A DNA stretch of 13,680 nt from an uncultured bacterium. Its GTDB lineage: Bacteria; Bacillota; Clostridia; Lachnospirales; Lachnospiraceae. Numbering within the stretch: position 1 is the first letter of the stretch; each line of letters opens with the position of its first letter. The notes beneath the pieces were generated by a model. That model did no database searches and was not told where the DNA came from. It saw nothing but the letters and a program-made list of their open reading frames with translations. The translations under genes and the position numbers were made by a program. The stretch spans positions 1-13,680 of the forward strand of contig CAMBUC010000025.1 of NCBI GenBank assembly GCA_945871045.1, written 5' to 3'. Of the stretch, positions 1-6,414 are shown piece after piece.

Positions 1-31
1 AAAAAGATTTGTCAGAATTATAAGAAAACAC

Positions 32-60
32 TTGCATAATCGTGAGAAACATGCTAAAAT
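32..60 (+). promoter_or_regulatory. Sigma-A-type promoter of the rpsF-ssb-rpsR operon
   Basis: A -35 TTGCAT (32-37) and a -10 TAAAAT (55-60) are separated by 17 bp, a near-consensus housekeeping promoter. Transcription would start near 67, leaving a leader of about 75 nt before rpsF. The leader can form a short hairpin (GCTCAC 86-91 with GTGGGC 111-116). I could not find the CCG bulge expected of the known S6:S18-binding leader motif, so autoregulation through that RNA is not claimed. Confidence 0.7.
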
Positions 61-91
61 ACCTATTCGTGAACTATGTTTCCTTGCTCAC
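42..91. repeat. Imperfect inverted repeat over the rpsF promoter
   Basis: GTGAGAAACAT (42-52) is matched in reverse complement by ATGTTTC (76-82) plus CTCAC (87-91), with four extra bases between the two parts. It spans the -10 and the expected start site, so it is more likely a DNA-level operator or chance than a leader RNA. The word TCGTGA also occurs three times (40-45, 67-72, 100-105). Functional meaning is unknown. Confidence 0.3.
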
Positions 92-141
92 TTATGAATT
101 CGTGAAAATAGTGGGCCAGAGACCAAAAGGAGGTAAAAACG

Positions 142-432
142 ATGCATAATTATGAATTAGCACTCATTGTGAATGCCAAGATCGAAGACGAAGTCAGAAC
201 CGCTACTGTAGAGAAGGCGAAAGAGTACATCACTCGCGCAGGCGGAACGATTACTGATGTTGAGGATTGGGGCAAGAAGAAGTTAGCTTATGACATCCAG
301 AAGATGAGCGAAGGCTTCTATTACTTCATTCACTTTGATGCAGAGACTTCTGCTCCGGCAGAAATTGAAAGCAGCGTCCGTATCATGGACAACGTTCTTC
401 GTTTCTTGTGTGTTAGAACTGACGAGAAATAG
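142..432 (+). CDS. rpsF: 30S ribosomal protein S6
   Basis: A 96-residue protein with the S6 pattern: the N-terminal strand MHNYELALIVNAK, a central WGKKKLAYDIQK segment, a FYYFIHFDA strand and a C-terminal helix ending near VLRFLCVRTDEK. S6 pairs with S18 on the platform of the small ribosomal subunit. The start is set by AAGGAGGT at 127-134, 7 nt upstream of ATG. It is the first gene of the conserved rpsF-ssb-rpsR operon, followed after 14 nt by ssb. Length and domain order are normal for the family. Confidence 0.97.
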   Translation: MHNYELALIVNAKIEDEVRTATVEKAKEYITRAGGTITDVEDWGKKKLAYDIQKMSEGFYYFIHFDAETSAPAEIESSVRIMDNVLRFLCVRTDEK

Positions 433-446
433 AATAGGAGAACCGA

Positions 447-893
447 ATGAATAAGGTTATTTTGATGGGTCGTTTGACCCGTGATCCTGAGGTACGTTAT
501 TCTCAGGGTGAAAATGCAATGGCAGTTGCAAGATATACGTTAGCAGTAGACCGTCGCGTCAGCCGCAATAATCAGAACGGAGAGCCCACCGCTGATTTTA
601 TTCAGTGCGTAGCATTTGGCCGTTCCGGAGAGTTTGCAGAAAAGTATTTCCGTAAGGGAATGAAGGTAGTTGTGACGGGCAGAATCCAGACAGGCTCATA
701 CACTAATAAGGACGGACAGCGTGTTTACACAACGGATGTCGTTGTTGAAGATCAGGAGTTTGCTGAGAGCAAAAATGCCAGCCAGAATAATGGCGGTGGA
801 TTTGTTCCTGCTGACAGACCGTCTCCCAGCGATGCAGGGGACGGCTTCATGAATATCCCTGATGGTATTGATGAAGAATTACCGTTTAACTAA
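447..893 (+). CDS. ssb: Single-stranded DNA-binding protein
   Basis: A 148-residue SSB. Residues 1 to about 105 form the OB fold, with the typical start MNKVILMGRLTRDPEVRY, the ADFIQCVAFGRSGEFAEKYFRKG core and the VVVTGRIQTGSYTNKDGQRVYTTDVVVE strand pair. A low-complexity Asn/Gly/Pro/Ser linker follows, then the acidic tip EELPFN that recruits replication and repair partners. It coats single-stranded DNA in replication and recombination. The RBS AGGAG lies at 436-440. Its position between the S6 and S18 genes is the classical one in Firmicutes. Confidence 0.97.
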   Translation: MNKVILMGRLTRDPEVRYSQGENAMAVARYTLAVDRRVSRNNQNGEPTADFIQCVAFGRSGEFAEKYFRKGMKVVVTGRIQTGSYTNKDGQRVYTTDVVVEDQEFAESKNASQNNGGGFVPADRPSPSDAGDGFMNIPDGIDEELPFN

Positions 894-917
894 CATAAAA
901 ATAGGAGGTAGAGAGTT

Positions 918-1178
918 ATGCCTTATAATAAGAGTGACAGAGACGGCGCTCCCGCAAAGAGACGCCCGATGCACAGAAGAAAAAAAGTATGTGTATTCTG
1001 TGGAAAAGATAATGTAATTGATTACAAGGATACAAACAAGTTAAAGAGATACATCTCTGAGAGAGGTAAGATTCTTCCCAGAAGAATTACCGGAAACTGT
1101 GCAAAGCATCAGCGTGCACTGACCGTTGCTATTAAGAGAGCACGTCACGTAGCATTGATGCCTTACGTTCAGGAGTAA
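918..1178 (+). CDS. rpsR: 30S ribosomal protein S18
   Basis: An 86-residue basic protein. The core VCVFCGKDNVIDYKDTNKLKRYISERGKILPRRITGNCAKHQRALTVAIKRARHVALMPY is characteristic of S18, including the FCGK cysteine and the RRITGNCAKHQR motif that contacts rRNA. It binds the 30S platform with S6. The RBS AGGAGGT (903-909) has good spacing to ATG 918. It is the last gene of the operon, and a strong terminator starts 10 nt after its stop. The N-terminal extension is short, rich in Arg, Lys and Pro, and normal for clostridial S18. Confidence 0.97.
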   Translation: MPYNKSDRDGAPAKRRPMHRRKKVCVFCGKDNVIDYKDTNKLKRYISERGKILPRRITGNCAKHQRALTVAIKRARHVALMPYVQE

Positions 1179-1187
1179 GATGAAGTG

Positions 1188-1224
1188 AAAAAGGACTTCT
1201 GCTTATTGCAGAAGTCCTTTTTTT
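1188..1224. terminator. Bidirectional intrinsic terminator
   Basis: GGACTTCTGC (1193-1202) and GCAGAAGTCC (1208-1217) form a perfect 10-bp stem around a 5-nt loop. An A5 tract precedes it and a T7 tract follows. It ends rpsR and, in the other direction, the convergent zinc-finger/SHOCT gene whose stop codon is at 1229. Confidence 0.93.
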
Positions 1225-1228
1225 CTAA

Positions 1229-2140
1229 CTATAAACCGAGTAACTGTTGTTTCTTGGCGTTAAATTCTTCTTCCGTAAGGATCCCTTGATCCATCAGGGC
1301 CTTGTAGCGCTGGATCTCTGTCACAGCATCTACCGGCGCAGCCGGGTTGGATGCAGATGGCGTGCTGCTATCGCCAAACCCATTCACTACCTTTTTGGGC
1401 GCATTGGGGAAAGCAATATTCATAAGTGCAGTTGCCAGTTCCTCCATAGTCTTTGCTCTTTCTTCATAACTGTAGATATAATCATCCACATAGGGGTTCG
1501 AGTTGTCAAAGGTGGGACCTCCCATATCTGCCTGATAGAGATTCCAGTAAGGATGGTCAAACTGAATTTCGATCACAAACTGCTTAAAAGGTTCCTGAAT
1601 GTCAAAAAAGATACCGGGGTGATAACTGTTATCATTGTGTTCGCGGCGCAAACGTTCACGTTCGCGCTCCAACTCTAATTGTAACCGATAATGATCGATC
1701 TGAGGAGCAAGCGCTCTGGCTCTTTCCGGTACTGTGCTGACATAATGACATAATCCGTTTGCGTCACCTTCAAACAAAAGAGATTCATCTTCCTTTATGG
1801 TAAAAGAACGTATATTTTTGCCTTCAAAAATCGTCTTATCCAGATTTTTATCCATACAGAGGAAATGATTGTTAAAATCAAACATAAATTTGGTGTCGAG
1901 CCAGCCGAAATCAATCTTCTTCGAAACCTCGAATTGTGCCTTCCGCCTAGCATTTTCTTCACGAAACGCCATATATTCACGAAAATCTTCAACAGTCATC
2001 CGGTTTTCAACACCGTCGGGAAGATCCGTTACTCCATGACAGTCGTTGCAGACAAGTTGTCCGTCAATCTTCCAGGGAAAAATAGCCTTTACTTTTCCTC
2101 CGCAAATAGCGCAAGGGTCTTTTTTTGTTAATAATCCCAT
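1229..2140 (-). CDS. DUF4428-type zinc-finger protein with C-terminal SHOCT domain
   Basis: A 303-residue soluble protein. C10/C13 and C31/C34 (CAIC and CNDC) form a treble-clef or zinc-ribbon finger of the DUF4428 type. The middle part (about 75-250) contains the FNNHFLCMDKNLDKTIFEGKNIRSFTI stretch typical of this family and a PH-like/beta-rich region. The last 30 residues (about 272-303, EIQRYKALMDQGILTEEEFNAKKQQLLGL) are a clear SHOCT domain, a short helical module common in membrane-associated and stress proteins. The function is unknown. A strong RBS, AAAGGAGGT, lies just upstream of ATG 2140. It is the third gene after a lipoprotein and lemA, 56 nt behind lemA, and probably shares their transcript. 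Confidence 0.8.
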   Translation of the reverse strand: MGLLTKKDPCAICGGKVKAIFPWKIDGQLVCNDCHGVTDLPDGVENRMTVEDFREYMAFREENARRKAQFEVSKKIDFGWLDTKFMFDFNNHFLCMDKNLDKTIFEGKNIRSFTIKEDESLLFEGDANGLCHYVSTVPERARALAPQIDHYRLQLELERERERLRREHNDNSYHPGIFFDIQEPFKQFVIEIQFDHPYWNLYQADMGGPTFDNSNPYVDDYIYSYEERAKTMEELATALMNIAFPNAPKKVVNGFGDSSTPSASNPAAPVDAVTEIQRYKALMDQGILTEEEFNAKKQQLLGL

Positions 2141-2196
2141 GATTACCTCCTTTAAAAATGAAAAATATATAACTACCTAAAATCTTCTCTTAGTTT

Positions 2197-2724
2197 TTAA
2201 ATCTCTGCTTCTTCTGCAACTTCCAGATAATCTCTTTCGTGAAAGCCCAAAATACCGCCAAGCAGTGCTGTGGGGAACAGTCGAAGTTCGCGGTTAAACC
2301 GGGTCACGTGATCGTTGTAGATCAGTCGGCTGGTATGTATCATTTTTTCGTAATTGTCTATGGCGTTCATACACTTGACGTATTTTTCATTTTCTTTTAA
2401 CTCCGGATAGAGGGATGCAGCCTTAGAGATGCGGCTGAGCGCCCCAAAGATCGCACATTCTTGTTTTCGGACATCATCCGAAGTAGCAGTGGCAGTCATG
2501 AGGCTGCGACAGGCCTTGATGTTTTCCGTCAAGGTCTGGGATTCTTGTACGTCATACCCCTGTAAGAGATCCACCAGTGCGGTTAGCACGTCAAAGAGCG
2601 AGGAGAGTTGGACACCAATCCGGCTCATGGCATGATCAATGTTCTCGTTCAACGCCGCCAGACGCCGGCGGACGGAAATACACCATAAGACAAAAATTAC
2701 AATTATAAGGAAAACGATGATCAT
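2197..2724 (-). CDS. lemA: LemA-family membrane protein
   Basis: A 175-residue protein. It begins with a single membrane segment (about 1-17, IIVFLIIVIFVLW), followed by a helical LemA domain with the conserved patterns LNENIDHAMSRIGVQLSSLFDVL, YPELKENEKY, RLIYNDHVTRFNRELRLFP and LLGGILGF. LemA proteins are N-out/C-in or surface-exposed envelope proteins of unclear function. The ATG at 2724 is preferred because AAAGG at 2735-2739 sits 10 nt upstream. The in-frame ATG at 2733 is 1 nt from that RBS, and the longer frame back to 2820 would have to be translated through a terminator hairpin. It is shorter at the N terminus than many LemA proteins but otherwise complete. Confidence 0.85.
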   Translation of the reverse strand: MIIVFLIIVIFVLWCISVRRRLAALNENIDHAMSRIGVQLSSLFDVLTALVDLLQGYDVQESQTLTENIKACRSLMTATATSDDVRKQECAIFGALSRISKAASLYPELKENEKYVKCMNAIDNYEKMIHTSRLIYNDHVTRFNRELRLFPTALLGGILGFHERDYLEVAEEAEI

Positions 2725-2749
2725 ATGTAACATACCTTTCTTTGTATGC

Positions 2750-2780
2750 AAAAAGGCGGATGCGGAAAACCGCATCTGCC
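2750..2780 (-). terminator. Intrinsic terminator or attenuator in front of lemA
   Basis: Read on the minus strand, GGCAGATGCGG / CCGCATCCGCC (2780-2770 and 2765-2755) form an 11-bp stem with one G-T or A-C type irregularity and a TTTT loop. TTTTTGC follows directly. It lies between the lipoprotein stop (2822) and the lemA RBS (2735-2742), leaving no room for a promoter after it. LemA expression therefore seems to depend on readthrough. Confidence 0.75.
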
Positions 2781-2821
2781 TCAGTTTTTCAGAAACAGCG
2801 ATTGCGCTGACAGGGAACAAA

Positions 2822-3151
2822 TTAATTACCTAGTTCTGCGTTGACATCAGCGATCCACTCATCAACAGTCCCGAACCATGCGATCATGTTATCGAGATCT
2901 TCTTCGCTCAGATCATTATCGCCTTCCAATATCTCCTTATACTGGTTCAGTAAGTTTGCCATCTCCACCATGGTATCAATGACTTCCTGATCATATGCGC
3001 CCGGATCCGCGTTAATCACGGCACCGATCTCATTGAAAGCCGCGCTGGTCTTGTTAAAAGCATCCATGGCAGGCTGTCTATCCGGAGCGCCGCAGGCAAC
3101 TAAGGATAAACACATGATCAGAGCCAATAAAAGTGATGTAATTCTTTTCAT
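2822..3151 (-). CDS. Small acidic lipoprotein of unknown function
   Basis: A 109-residue protein with a type II signal peptide: MKR, a hydrophobic stretch, then the lipobox LVAC with the lipidated Cys at position 20. The mature part (about 90 residues) is acidic and helical, with the patterns AFNKTSAAFNEIGAVIN and MVEMANLLNQYKEILEGDNDLSEEDLDNMIAWFGTVDEWIADVNAEL. No named family is recognised. GGAGG (3161-3165) lies 9 nt before ATG. Its signal peptide resembles that of the protease at 6415 (MCLSLVACG versus MCLSLIACG). It is the first gene behind the regulatory element at 3197-3267 and heads the lemA/zinc-finger cluster. Confidence 0.8.
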   Translation of the reverse strand: MKRITSLLLALIMCLSLVACGAPDRQPAMDAFNKTSAAFNEIGAVINADPGAYDQEVIDTMVEMANLLNQYKEILEGDNDLSEEDLDNMIAWFGTVDEWIADVNAELGN

Positions 3152-3196
3152 TTCATCATTCCTCCAGTCTATTATTTAGTCGTTTGACCTGCACAT

Positions 3197-3267
3197 ATTG
3201 TAAACGCTCCCGTCATCAAACGGGAGCGTTTTGCACGAATCGAACCGAATATGTACTAAATCGACAG
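3197..3267 (-). promoter_or_regulatory. Predicted LytTR-regulated promoter of the lipoprotein-lemA cluster (site 1)
   Basis: On the minus strand, CTGTCGATT (3267-3259) is followed by a second CGATT (3242-3238). Their cores start 21 bp apart. A -10-like TACAAT (3202-3197) begins 40 bp after the second core, and no good -35 is present, as expected for an activator-dependent promoter. The 71-bp stretch matches 58 of 71 bases of the element at 9331-9401 and shares its spacing with 6300-6370. Between the repeats and the -10 lies an 11-bp dyad, AAACGCTCCCG / CGGGAGCGTTT (3202-3231), which could also act as an operator or as a weak terminator for the kinase gene upstream. Confidence 0.7.
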
Positions 3268-3313
3268 TTTTTATCTTCATGGGGAGAAACAGTCAGCGCC
3301 GGGTGCGTTCATG

Positions 3314-4585
3314 TTAAAGTGAGAGGCGCAGGATAAAATGACGGTTTTGAACCAGAAATGTACACATACCGCCGTAGCGTTCCACAATCGCACAGATGCT
3401 CTGCACGCCGATGCCGTGTCCCGGTTCATGGGATACCGGTATTCCGTTTTCAAATGGAATGTCATCCCTGCAGGGATTTTCTACCTGTAGAAAAAGACGT
3501 CCGTCCCTGATATGAAATTGCACATCGATCACGCATGTCTCTCTTGCTGTAGAAAGAGATTGACAGGCATGAAGAGCATTTTCGAGTGCATTTGACAGAA
3601 GAACACACAGATCACTGTCTGCTACCATGATAAATGCAGGGAGCGTTCCTTTTACCTTCATCTGAATACCTTCTTTTTTCGCACGTCCGGCGAAGGAAGA
3701 GAGGATCAGATTCGCAGCCTCATTTTCGCAATAGCGTTCTACTTTTTGGGCTTCGATTTCCTTACAGATTCCGCTGATATAGGCTTGTGCCTGATCTTCC
3801 TGCCCGTTTTCGATGCAGGCGGATACATATTGCAGATGGTGGCGCATGTCATGGCGATACTGGCTGGCAAGCATCTGGGACTCCCGCAGGGCATCAATTT
3901 CCCGGACAGCCTGTGTCAATTGGATGCCTAGCGTTTTTTGTGCCTGCTTCAGTTGATTTTGGGTGCGTTCTTTCACAGAATGATACAGTAAAAACACCAG
4001 ATATGCAGCACAGCATACAAAAGGCATAAATTCCACTACCACCGGGTCACCGCTGGCAAGGAGATCCGTGTATACGGCAGTAATATAATCAAAAACGTAA
4101 TAAACCAGCGGAATCGAACCAAACTGACACTGGGTCTTTGCCGGATAACCGGATAACTGCCGTACGAGAGGCGAAGCATTGTGCAGCAAAAAGAGCAGCA
4201 ATGGCAACGTGAGAAGCAGTTCGAAAAAATCCTGCATCGGCTGCCCACCGGATAATATTGCGACTGCAAAAAGAGCGATCCATCGTCTCAGCTGACAGCA
4301 CAGATAGGCGGTAAGAATAGAAAAAAAAGGCCACAGGAATCTGCCTGTCAGGGCGTAGAGAAGCAGAAGAAGGGGAAAATGAACAACGAGAGGATAGACC
4401 TCCCGCATAAATTCAGCACCCCAACGAAAATATACCAGACCCTGAAGTAAGGGAAAAAGTAGCATACAGCATACGAAGATACAGCGTTTTTTTCGAGTGT
4501 CCAGCGCATCGCAAAAAGATGCGGACAATATGCCTCCGAAGAAGCTTACCGAAACATTGTTTAAAAGAGAAATCCAAAAACTCAT
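3314..4585 (-). CDS. Membrane sensor histidine kinase, GHKL/AgrC-like
   Basis: A 423-residue kinase. About 200 N-terminal residues form roughly six membrane segments as the sensor. A coiled-coil linker follows (about 205-240), then the phosphoacceptor motif YRHDMRHH with His245. A GHKL ATPase domain of the HATPase_c_5 type comes next, with the N-box SNALENALHAC (about 331-341) and G-box GHGIGVQSI (about 389-397). It should autophosphorylate in response to an external signal, possibly a peptide as in AgrC, and pass the phosphate to the LytTR regulator encoded just upstream. Its ATG lies 4 nt after the regulator stop codon, so the two are translationally coupled. The RBS is weak and inside the regulator 3' end. 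A paralogue remnant lies at 12004-13118. Confidence 0.9.
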   Translation of the reverse strand: MSFWISLLNNVSVSFFGGILSASFCDALDTRKKRCIFVCCMLLFPLLQGLVYFRWGAEFMREVYPLVVHFPLLLLLYALTGRFLWPFFSILTAYLCCQLRRWIALFAVAILSGGQPMQDFFELLLTLPLLLFLLHNASPLVRQLSGYPAKTQCQFGSIPLVYYVFDYITAVYTDLLASGDPVVVEFMPFVCCAAYLVFLLYHSVKERTQNQLKQAQKTLGIQLTQAVREIDALRESQMLASQYRHDMRHHLQYVSACIENGQEDQAQAYISGICKEIEAQKVERYCENEAANLILSSFAGRAKKEGIQMKVKGTLPAFIMVADSDLCVLLSNALENALHACQSLSTARETCVIDVQFHIRDGRLFLQVENPCRDDIPFENGIPVSHEPGHGIGVQSICAIVERYGGMCTFLVQNRHFILRLSL

Positions 4586-4589
4586 GTGA

Positions 4590-5315
4590 TCACCTGTCCG
4601 TTAAAAAAGCGTATTCTAAGAAAGCATTTTTAATCTCATTGTATTTTCCACGGGGGATCGGAATCTCTGCCAGACATGACATGGTAATGGCACGGTAAGA
4701 GAGATTTTGTATGTATTCCAGATTCACCAGATAGGAGCGGTGGGGTCTAAGGAAACTTCCATAGGAGATGAGCTGTTTACTCAGTTCATCAAGACTGCCG
4801 GTACATTCCAGCACTTTTCCGCTGACCAGATGAATGAACAGCGTCCGATGGATCACCTCGCAGTATTCCAACTGTGCCGGTTTGATCCGTGTGATACCGT
4901 TTTTACTATGCAGGACTAAACTGCTTGCCTGCTCTTTTTTGCATAGGGAGAGAACGGAATCCATCAAACGGTAAAAGTTCTCTGTATACAAGGGTTTGAG
5001 TTGGTAATAAAAGGCATTTACCGTGTATGACTGTACGGCAAATTCGGACGAGGAGGTTAGGAAGATGATCTTCGCATTTTTGTCATAATTACGGATCTCT
5101 GTGGCTGCATCGATTCCGTTTTCTCCGGGCATCAAGACATCTAAAAACAGAATATCATATCGGGATCCCCGTTCGATCTCTGCGATCAGATCCAAAGGAC
5201 TGCGAAACGACGAATCATCGATCTCCATATTTTTTTCTGCGCGGTAAAGGGCAAGAAGCCGATGAAGATCATTGAGCACATCGCGGTCATCATCGCAGAA
5301 TGCTATTTTTATCAT
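4590..5315 (-). CDS. LytTR-family response regulator, partner of the adjacent kinase (RR1)
   Basis: A 241-residue AgrA/LytR-type regulator. The receiver domain (1 to about 120) has the acidic pocket CDDD (8-10), phospho-acceptor Asp59 in ILFLDVLMPGENG, and Lys107 in QLKPL. The LytTR DNA-binding domain (about 132-238) shows the typical SFLRPHRSYLVNLEYIQ motif and IPIPRGKYNEIKNAFLEY. The start at 5315 is chosen because AGGAGG (5325-5330) lies 9 nt upstream and the receiver starts exactly there; an upstream frame to 5402 has no family match. It forms an operon with the kinase and is a prime candidate to bind the 21-bp direct repeats at the three promoters in this window. Confidence 0.92.
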   Translation of the reverse strand: MIKIAFCDDDRDVLNDLHRLLALYRAEKNMEIDDSSFRSPLDLIAEIERGSRYDILFLDVLMPGENGIDAATEIRNYDKNAKIIFLTSSSEFAVQSYTVNAFYYQLKPLYTENFYRLMDSVLSLCKKEQASSLVLHSKNGITRIKPAQLEYCEVIHRTLFIHLVSGKVLECTGSLDELSKQLISYGSFLRPHRSYLVNLEYIQNLSYRAITMSCLAEIPIPRGKYNEIKNAFLEYAFLTDR

Positions 5316-5417
5316 GTCGGTTTTCCTCCTTTTCCCTGATTTTGAACTGTTATATGTGTATGACCTTATTGCCTTAAAAATATGCAAATAAGAACAAATC
5401 AAGATTTGCGCGCAGAT

Positions 5418-5477
5418 ATTTTAATCCATTTTTTTGCTTCATTCAAGAAAAACGACATAATTCGTAGAAAAACGACA
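5418..5477 (-). promoter_or_regulatory. Promoter of the RR1-kinase operon with tandem regulator-like repeats
   Basis: On the minus strand, a -35 TTGAAT (5446-5441), a 17-bp spacer and a -10 TAAAAT (5423-5418) make a good sigma-A promoter. Directly upstream of the -35, the 11-bp word TGTCGTTTTTC occurs twice (5477-5467 and 5457-5447), 20 bp apart. The TGTCG core is shared with the three regulon sites, so autoregulation by RR1 or RR2 is plausible but inferred. Confidence 0.6.
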
Positions 5478-5502
5478 AAACTGTAAAAATGTAAAACAAT
5501 AG

Positions 5503-6204
5503 TTACATTTCTGTTTGAAAAATGTACTCAAAATACGCTTTCTTTGCACTCTGCAGATATGTTCTGGAAATCTTTACTGTTTTTCCGCCGGTCAGGCAGA
5601 ACAGATCATTTTCAATGCTGCGAATATGTTCGATATTGACCAAATAACTTTTGTGACAGCGGCAGAACCCATGTTCCAGTAAAAGGGGCTCAAAATCCGT
5701 AAGTTTGCCGACAATTTCTATTTCTTTATTTTCAGATAAGGTGAAAATGACTTTTCTCAGGTTGCTTTCTAGACACTGGATATTTGACAAAAGGATATCA
5801 ATTTGCGTGCCTTCATAGGTAATGGTGATGGACTGCTTCTTTTTTTCGGTCTGGGAGATCAGACGTTTCATACAGCCTTTGAGTTGTTCTCTGTCAATGG
5901 GTTTTAACAAATAATCAAAAGCGAGAACACGGTAACTTTGCACACCGAATTCCTCACTGGTAGACAGAAAGATAATGGGGGTTTTCGTGTCACTTTTGCG
6001 CAAAGAAATGGCCGTATCCATACCATTCATGTCCGGCATCAGGATATCCAGAATGATCAGGTCAAAGGGGTGTTTCCCGTGGCTTTCTAAAAGCGCATTT
6101 CCGTTATCAAATTCATCGGTTGAAAAATTGGTAAGAACCGAGCCTAAGGCTTCGATCACTTTTTGTCGTTCGTTTTTCTGGTCATCGCAGATCGCTATTC
6201 TCAT
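5503..6204 (-). CDS. LytTR-family response regulator (RR2)
   Basis: A 233-residue regulator. The receiver domain has CDDQ at 6-9, phospho-acceptor Asp53 in ILDILMPDMNGMD and Lys101 in YLLKPID. The LytTR domain spans about 125-230, with GFCRCHKSYLVNIEHIRSIE and ISRTYLQSAKKAYFEYIF. The start is supported by AAAGGAAG (6211-6218), 6 nt from ATG. No kinase gene follows it directly: a gap of 187 nt with a separate promoter precedes RR1. It may share the kinase at 3314-4585 or respond to a remote one. It is divergent from the protease gene, with a 210-nt intergenic region that contains regulon site 2. Confidence 0.9.
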   Translation of the reverse strand: MRIAICDDQKNERQKVIEALGSVLTNFSTDEFDNGNALLESHGKHPFDLIILDILMPDMNGMDTAISLRKSDTKTPIIFLSTSEEFGVQSYRVLAFDYLLKPIDREQLKGCMKRLISQTEKKKQSITITYEGTQIDILLSNIQCLESNLRKVIFTLSENKEIEIVGKLTDFEPLLLEHGFCRCHKSYLVNIEHIRSIENDLFCLTGGKTVKISRTYLQSAKKAYFEYIFQTEM

Positions 6205-6299
6205 AACATGCTTCCTTTGCCGCTTGTATAAATGATACGGCTATTATCGCATATCCGGCCGAAAATTTCCAGTTGCTAAATGTTGGGATGTTTGAGGAT

Positions 6300-6370
6300 C
6301 TGTCGATTCGAGACATTTTTCGTGCGATTTAGGAAAAGAATCACATTTTTTTGCATGATTTGGTTATGGT
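6300..6370 (+). promoter_or_regulatory. Predicted LytTR-regulated promoter of the clostripain-like gene (site 2)
   Basis: CTGTCGATT starts at 6300 and a second CGATT at 6325, the cores 21 bp apart (6304 to 6325). A weak -10-like TATGGT (6365-6370) begins exactly 40 bp after the second core. The first 30 bp match 23 positions of the element at 9331; the remainder is diverged, and the GC dyad of sites 1 and 3 is absent. The next gene starts 44 nt after the -10. Confidence 0.65.
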
Positions 6371-6414
6371 GTATGCAGGTAAGATATTTAGAAATGAAAA
6401 AGGAGGAGAATCAA

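Noticed and set aside
1247..1678. Plus-strand frame of 143 codons opposite the zinc-finger/SHOCT gene
   Set aside because: It is antisense to a well-supported gene, has no RBS and no recognisable domain; the same holds for the other long frames opposite the kinases, the protease and the toxin.
2725..2820. N-terminal extension of the LemA protein back to 2820
   Set aside because: It would be translated through a strong terminator hairpin, has no LemA similarity and no RBS; the ATG at 2724 has a proper RBS.
3202..3232. Simple terminator for the kinase gene
   Set aside because: The stem is good but the T tract is weak on both strands, and the same dyad sits at the same place in the BIG2 promoter, which points to a promoter component; a dual role is not excluded.
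5316..5402. N-terminal extension of response regulator RR1
   Set aside because: The receiver domain begins at 5315, directly behind AGGAGG; the extension has no family match.
6280..6414. N-terminal extension of the clostripain-like protein
   Set aside because: It overlaps the predicted promoter and regulator repeats, while a perfect lipoprotein signal peptide and AGGAGG fit ATG 6415.
5316..6414. An AgrD-like signal peptide gene near the kinase and regulators
   Set aside because: I looked in the gaps at 5316-5502 and 6205-6414 and found no short frame with an RBS and a cysteine-containing core; no AgrB-type processing protein is present either.
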